NCBI GenBank assembly: GCA_012728775.1
Contig: JAAYEN010000324.1
Span: 1-10,987, forward strand
DNA from: Tissierellia bacterium
GTDB taxonomy: Bacteria; Bacillota_A; Clostridia; Tissierellales; Peptoniphilaceae
Reading direction: 5' to 3'
Length of the DNA: 10,987 nt
The notes beneath the pieces are model-generated. The model did not search any database and had not been told where the DNA came from. It was given only the letters and a program-made list of their open reading frames with translations. This document shows positions 7,481 to 10,987 of the stretch, one piece after another. Numbering within the stretch: position 1 is the stretch's first letter; each line of letters opens with the position of its first letter. Both the position numbers and the translations under genes were made by a program.

Positions 7481-7538
7481 TAATACCCTCCTTTTATAAT
7501 AAGAGGGTATCAATTATCTGGTATCTAATCAAGTACCA
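7481..7538 (-). promoter_or_regulatory. Structured leader of the ECF gene with Shine-Dalgarno-sequestering hairpin
   Basis: In the minus-strand RNA, UGAUACCCUC (7512-7503) pairs with GAGGGUAUUA (7490-7481): ten pairs including one G-U, loop of 12 bases. The 3' arm holds most of the AGGAGGGU ribosome binding site, and the helix ends two bases before the GUG. Just upstream UGGUA (7538-7534) can pair with UACCA (7523-7519). The related GGUA/UACC segments could also cross-pair, which would allow alternative folds. This suggests translational control, but no known riboswitch class was recognised. Confidence 0.5.
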
Positions 7539-7563
7539 TTTTACATATTATTATAGGTATCAG

Positions 7564-9042
7564 TTAAATTAATTTTTTTACTATTTCAATTCTATCTAGA
7601 ATTTTTTCTTTTCCTATAAGATAAAGTATATTGGCAAGTTCAGGTCCGTGTTGAACTCCTGTTATTGCAATTCTAGTAGGCATAAATAGATTCTTTCCTT
7701 TTATACCTGTTTCCTTTTGAATTTCTTTCATAAAGGTTTTTGCATCCTCAAGTGTAATGGTATCCATCTGTTTTACTTTGTTTTCTATAGCATCTAGCAA
7801 TTCAGGAACAGTTTCTCCTTTTAATACTTCTAGCTCTTCATCTCCAAGTGTGTCTGGATAATCTTCAAACGCAAATTTTATTTGTTCAGGAACTTGAGCC
7901 AAGTTATCGACACTGTCTTGTATAGTTTCTAATAAAACTTTAGTCCATTCTTCGTGAGCATCAAAAAAACTTTCTTCTACTAGTCCACTATTAATAATAA
8001 ATGGTTTAGATAAGTTATAAAAATTATCTATATTTAATTCCTTCATGTAGTGACTATTAACCCAATCTAATTTTTTTCGATCAAAAATTCCACCTGCACT
8101 AGCTACTCTGTCAAAAGAAAATTCTTCTACCATTTCTTCTATATTCATTATTTCTTTATTTCCTTCTGGGCTCCAACCTACAAGGGCTAAATAGTTAACC
8201 AATCCTTCTGGAAGATATCCACTTGACTTAAAGTCTTCAACTGAAACATCTCCTTCTCTTTTAGAAAGTTTTTTCCTGCTCTCGTTCAATACTGTAGGTA
8301 AATGTACAAACTTTGGAGTTTCCCACCCAAAAGACTCAAATAAATAAACATGTTTAGGAGTCGAAGAAATCCATTCTTCACCTCTTACTACATGAGTAAT
8401 TCCCATTAAATGATCATCAACTACAACTGCCATATGATAGGTAGGATACCCATCTGATTTCAATAAGACTTGATCGTCTAAGTCATCAGAATTAATAGAA
8501 ATATGTCCTCTTACTAAATCATCAAATTCAATTTGATGATTATCAGGCATTTTTAATCTAACTACATATTCTTCTCCAGCAGCGATTCTCTCTTTTGCAT
8601 TTTCTAAAGAAACGCCTCTACAAAGTCCATCATATTTAGGAACTTTCCCTTCGATTTTTTGTCTTTCACGGAGATCTTCCAGTCTGTCCATATCACAAAA
8701 ACAATAATATGCATGGCCATTTTCAATTAGATAATCAACATATTCACGATATATACCTAATCTTTCAGATTGTATATATGGTCCAGCGTCTCCTTTTTGT
8801 ACAAGTTTGTCATCTTCGAAGAAAACACCTTCGTCATATGTTATACCTGACCATTCCAAAGATCTGATTAAGTTTTCCAAAGCACCTTCTACAAATCTAG
8901 TTTGGTCAGTATCTTCTATTCTTAAAATAAATTTTCCATTATTTCTCTTAGCAAATAAATAATTATACAATGCAGTTCTAAGTCCACCAATATGAAGGTA
9001 TCCTGTAGGACTTGGAGCAAAACGCACTCTAATGTTTTCCAT
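7564..9042 (-). CDS. gltX: Glutamyl-tRNA synthetase, class I
   Basis: This 492-residue enzyme attaches glutamate to tRNA-Glu (and often tRNA-Gln in Gram-positives that finish Gln-tRNA by amidotransfer; not testable here). Residue numbers count from the chosen start. The Rossmann fold opens with RFAPSPTGYLHIGG, whose HIGG at 17-20 is the HIGH motif. Other landmarks are the RIEDTD motif, a zinc-type insertion with C114, C116 and C141, RGEEW (220-224) and the KMSKS loop KLSKR (258-262). The C-terminal half is the helical anticodon-binding domain. Length is normal. The longest frame begins at 9048, but AGGAGG is almost touching that ATG, while it is seven bases from the ATG at 9042, so the protein should start MENIRVRF. 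It lies 69 nt after rho without a convincing terminator between them. No T-box fits in that gap. Confidence 0.97.
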   Translation of the reverse strand: MENIRVRFAPSPTGYLHIGGLRTALYNYLFAKRNNGKFILRIEDTDQTRFVEGALENLIRSLEWSGITYDEGVFFEDDKLVQKGDAGPYIQSERLGIYREYVDYLIENGHAYYCFCDMDRLEDLRERQKIEGKVPKYDGLCRGVSLENAKERIAAGEEYVVRLKMPDNHQIEFDDLVRGHISINSDDLDDQVLLKSDGYPTYHMAVVVDDHLMGITHVVRGEEWISSTPKHVYLFESFGWETPKFVHLPTVLNESRKKLSKREGDVSVEDFKSSGYLPEGLVNYLALVGWSPEGNKEIMNIEEMVEEFSFDRVASAGGIFDRKKLDWVNSHYMKELNIDNFYNLSKPFIINSGLVEESFFDAHEEWTKVLLETIQDSVDNLAQVPEQIKFAFEDYPDTLGDEELEVLKGETVPELLDAIENKVKQMDTITLEDAKTFMKEIQKETGIKGKNLFMPTRIAITGVQHGPELANILYLIGKEKILDRIEIVKKLI

Positions 9043-9049
9043 TTTCATC

Positions 9050-9055
9050 CCTCCT
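9050..9055 (-). promoter_or_regulatory. Ribosome binding site deciding the gltX start
   Basis: AGGAGG is followed by GATGAAAATG. The first ATG (9048) is one base from the motif and cannot use it; the second (9042) is seven bases away and fits. Confidence 0.75.
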
Positions 9056-9062
9056 AATAATA

Positions 9063-9091
9063 ATCATACATTAGCAATTAACTATATTCAA
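9063..9091 (-). promoter_or_regulatory. Possible internal promoter for gltX
   Basis: On the minus strand the -35 TTGAAT (9091-9086) is separated by 17 bp from the -10 TATGAT (9068-9063). The predicted start near 9056 leaves almost no leader before the AGGAGG at 9055, which lowers confidence. If real, gltX can be expressed apart from rho. Confidence 0.45.
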
Positions 9092-9111
9092 CAAATTTAA
9101 CGTTGAATTTA

Positions 9112-10803
9112 TTAAAATCTATTCAAACCACGATTATTAATTAATCTAATAAATTCTTTATTGTTATCCGTTTCTTCTAATAGACCAATTAACATTTCTG
9201 AAACTTCTTGCGTAGATAATTCTCCCATAGCTTGTCTAACTAATGTAGCCACTTCTAGTTCATTTTTATCAAGTAATAATTCTTCTTTTCTTGTTCCAGA
9301 TTTATAAATATCTATGGCAGGGAAAATTCTTCTCTCTGATAGTTTTCTATCTAAATGAATCTCCATATTGCCTGTTCCCTTAAATTCTTCATATATAATA
9401 TCATCCATTCGAGAGCCAGTTTCAACTAAAGCTGTTGCCAAAATAGTTAATGAACCACCTTCTTCGACATTTCTAGCAGAGCCAAAGAATTTTTTAGGTT
9501 TATATAAGGATAATGGATCTAAACCTCCAGATAGAGTTTTTCCACTTGGTGGTGTTACTAAGTTGTATGCTCTGGCTAATTTAGTTATTGAGTCTAATAA
9601 AATTACCACATTTTCTTTATTTTCCACTAGTCTTTTTGCTCTTTCTATGACCATTTCAGCTACCTTGATGTGATTTTTAGGCTGTTCGTCAAATGTAGAA
9701 TAAACTACTTCTCCGTTTACAGAACGTTGCATATCCGTAACTTCTTCAGGTCTTTCGTCTATTAATAATACTATTAAATGGGTATCTGGATATTTTAATT
9801 CTATCGCTTTAGCAACCATTTTTAATAAGGTAGTTTTACCTGATTTAGGCTGTGAAACTATTAGACCTCTTTGGCCCTTTCCTATTGGTGCAATTAAATC
9901 TACCATTCTAGTAGCTAAAATTTCTTCTTTGGTCTCTAATGTAATTCTAGAATCAGGATAGATCGGAGTTAAGTTTTCAAAGGGTTCCCGGTTTGATGAA
10001 GCTTGAGGATCTCTATCATTGACTGAATTGATATATATTAACGCATTAAATTTTTCAGTTACACTTGGTGGTTTTATTACGCCAACAACTTTGTCTCCAG
10101 TTCTAAGTCTAAATTTTCTAATTTGACTAGGAGATACATAAACATCTCCTTCACTAGTTAAATAATTGTTTCTTCTCAAAAATCCATAGCCATCTTGTAA
10201 TACTTCTAGTATTCCACTTACGTAATTTATATCATCCATTTTTTCAATAATGTTGGATACATTATCTGAAACGTCCTCTAAATCTATTCCATTAAATTCA
10301 GGTTGAATTTCTGGCTCTTGTTCAATTTCTATTTCTATTTCTTCTATGTCAGTATCTTCTATAGTATGTTCACTATTATATTTAATTAATCGAAGTAATT
10401 CATTTTTATTATATTTATAAGAATCGGGAATTCCATGACTATCAGCTATTTTTCTCAATTCAGATACAGGTTTGTGTTCTAGCTCTATACTTCTTCCAAT
10501 AACTTCATCAATTAGGCCTCTTAATTCTGATTTCTTATATTTATATGGAGATCTAATTTCTAACTTTTCAGCAACTTCTCTAAGTTCTGTTATCGTCATT
10601 TTATTTAAATCTTTATTTTCAAATTCACCTTCTTTGGCACCTGTGATATCTGAGTTTAAGTTTTTGGTGGAAATTAAATCTATCAATTCAGACTTATTCA
10701 TATTTGATTTTATATTTAACCCCAGACTTTTAGCTATTTGTGTTAAATCTTTATAGGATTTTTTACTAAGTACTTCTAAGGGTTTACCTTCTCTATTTGA
10801 CAT
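9112..10803 (-). CDS. rho: Transcription termination factor Rho with three N-terminal SAP-like repeats
   Basis: Rho is a ring-shaped hexameric RNA helicase that ends transcription at rho-dependent sites. Residue numbers count from the chosen start. Three tandem SAP-like Rho_N units lie at 9-44, 66-101 and 108-143, where one is usual. An acidic Glu/Ile-rich linker follows (149-169). The cold-shock RNA-binding domain is next, with GYGFLR (205-210). The motor shows Walker A QPKSGKTT (318-325), the catalytic-glutamate region DERPEEV (349-355), Walker B VILLDS (400-405), Q-loop PPSGKTLSGG (418-427), R-loop GTGNMEIHL (476-484) and SGTRKEE. The 563 residues compare with about 420 in E. coli or Bacillus. 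K408 replaces the Arg of E. coli SITRLARAYN. AAGGAG abuts the ATG at 10809 but is six bases from the ATG at 10803, so I chose the latter. It begins 10 nt after the TAXI gene and is probably co-transcribed with it. Confidence 0.96.
   Translation of the reverse strand: MSNREGKPLEVLSKKSYKDLTQIAKSLGLNIKSNMNKSELIDLISTKNLNSDITGAKEGEFENKDLNKMTITELREVAEKLEIRSPYKYKKSELRGLIDEVIGRSIELEHKPVSELRKIADSHGIPDSYKYNKNELLRLIKYNSEHTIEDTDIEEIEIEIEQEPEIQPEFNGIDLEDVSDNVSNIIEKMDDINYVSGILEVLQDGYGFLRRNNYLTSEGDVYVSPSQIRKFRLRTGDKVVGVIKPPSVTEKFNALIYINSVNDRDPQASSNREPFENLTPIYPDSRITLETKEEILATRMVDLIAPIGKGQRGLIVSQPKSGKTTLLKMVAKAIELKYPDTHLIVLLIDERPEEVTDMQRSVNGEVVYSTFDEQPKNHIKVAEMVIERAKRLVENKENVVILLDSITKLARAYNLVTPPSGKTLSGGLDPLSLYKPKKFFGSARNVEEGGSLTILATALVETGSRMDDIIYEEFKGTGNMEIHLDRKLSERRIFPAIDIYKSGTRKEELLLDKNELEVATLVRQAMGELSTQEVSEMLIGLLEETDNNKEFIRLINNRGLNRF
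10325..10342. repeat. Three tandem copies of a hexamer inside rho
   Basis: ATTTCT is repeated three times without interruption on the plus strand. On the coding strand it encodes the alternating Glu/Ile run of the acidic linker. Gain or loss of a unit would keep the frame and only change linker length by two residues. Confidence 0.6.
10375..10779. repeat. Three coding repeats of the Rho_N (SAP-like) unit
   Basis: The units lie at about 10779-10672, 10608-10501 and 10482-10375. Repeats 2 and 3 share about 14 of 36 residues by eye, including the core YKYxKxEL. Repeat 1 shares about 9 of 30 with repeat 2, including KSEL and the final LI. The pattern points to internal duplication, with 2 and 3 the more recent pair. 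Confidence 0.75.
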
Positions 10804-10813
10804 TTTCATCTCC

Positions 10814-10987
10814 TTATTTAATAATTCCTATTTCTTTATAATATCTCAATGCTCCTTCGTGAAGTGGTAAGTCAGCTATATCTGTAACGGCACCTTCAAT
10901 TGTGACTTCTTTTAAAAAGTTATGAGTACTTTTTAATTCTTCAATGTTTTCCCAAAATACCTTAGTGAGTTCATATATTAAATCTTC
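10814..10987 (-). CDS. TAXI-family TRAP transporter solute-binding protein, C-terminal 57 residues only
   Basis: This is the last 57 codons of a gene entering from the right edge; the rest is outside the window. The tail reads through VFWENIEEL and then LPLHEGALRYYKEIG before the stop. The LPLHxGAxRYYKE(I/L)G ending is the hallmark of the extracytoplasmic receptors of TAXI-type TRAP transporters, which bind an organic acid or similar solute and hand it to a sodium-driven membrane permease. The visible part cannot show the signal peptide, the permease or the substrate. The TAA stop overlaps the AAGGAG that serves rho, so the two genes are tightly linked and probably share a transcript. The frame is open throughout the visible region. 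Confidence 0.85.
   Translation of the reverse strand, partial: EDLIYELTKVFWENIEELKSTHNFLKEVTIEGAVTDIADLPLHEGALRYYKEIGIIK

Noticed and set aside
7550..7555. TATAAT on the minus strand as a promoter for the ECF gene
   Set aside because: The hexamer is perfect, but the -35 position is AAAAAA and there is no TGn extension; in this AT-rich spacer it may be chance. A weaker TTAACT/TAAAAT pair nearby is no more convincing.
9043..9111. T-box leader or rho terminator upstream of gltX
   Set aside because: The 69-nt gap is too short for a T-box. The hairpin ATTCAAC/GTTGAAT (9086-9108) is AT-rich, has no T-tract after it on the minus strand, and its 3' arm serves better as a -35 element.
1..10987. Mobile elements, CRISPR arrays, tRNA/rRNA genes, toxin-antitoxin or defence genes
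   Set aside because: I looked through both strands and found no transposase or integrase motifs, no regularly spaced repeats, no tRNA-like cloverleaf in the spacers and no unexplained coding frame; all substantial frames belong to recognised families.

Overview
The window comes from a low-GC, AT-rich Gram-positive anaerobe, most likely Clostridia/Tissierellia-like. This is inferred from A/T-rich codon use, strong AGGAGG-type ribosome binding sites, a class II (B12-dependent) ribonucleotide reductase with an NrdR-type control region, a NatAB-like ABC exporter, a group-II ECF vitamin-uptake subunit and a TAXI-type TRAP receptor. I cannot name a species. Coding density is high and no stretch above about 165 bases lacks a gene.

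Layout. Positions 1-1314 (minus) hold an rRNA uracil-C5 methyltransferase of the RlmD/RlmCD family, cut by the window edge about ten residues before its expected C-terminus. It is divergent from a secreted polysaccharide deacetylase (1426-2316, plus). That gene converges on a two-gene ABC exporter operon (ATPase 3622-4533, permease 2358-3629, minus), and the two transcription units share a strong bidirectional terminator. Upstream is a monocistronic nrdJ (4690-6810, minus) with its own sigma-A-type promoter, two NrdR-box-like sites 41 bp apart and a terminator. The right part is a minus-strand cluster, transcribed from right to left: TAXI TRAP receptor (only its C-terminus is present, 10814-10987), rho (9112-10803), gltX (7564-9042) and an ECF transporter S component (6975-7478), closed by a terminator at about 6909-6942. 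No intrinsic terminator separates these four genes. TAXI and rho are only 10 nt apart, and gltX appears to have an additional promoter of its own.

How the genes relate. Most are housekeeping: rRNA modification, dNTP synthesis, Glu-tRNA charging and transcription termination. A few are surface or transport functions. I see no phage, IS element, CRISPR array, toxin-antitoxin pair or defence island, and no clear undescribed system. The least ordinary signals are: (i) a Rho factor whose N-terminus carries three tandem SAP-like Rho_N repeats followed by an acidic linker, plus a Lys where E. coli Rho has Arg269; (ii) a short leader before the ECF gene in which a 10-bp hairpin buries the Shine-Dalgarno sequence; (iii) the placement of rho between a TRAP receptor and gltX. 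Three start codons (rho, gltX, permease) were moved inward from the longest ORF because the Shine-Dalgarno spacing fits only the internal ATG.
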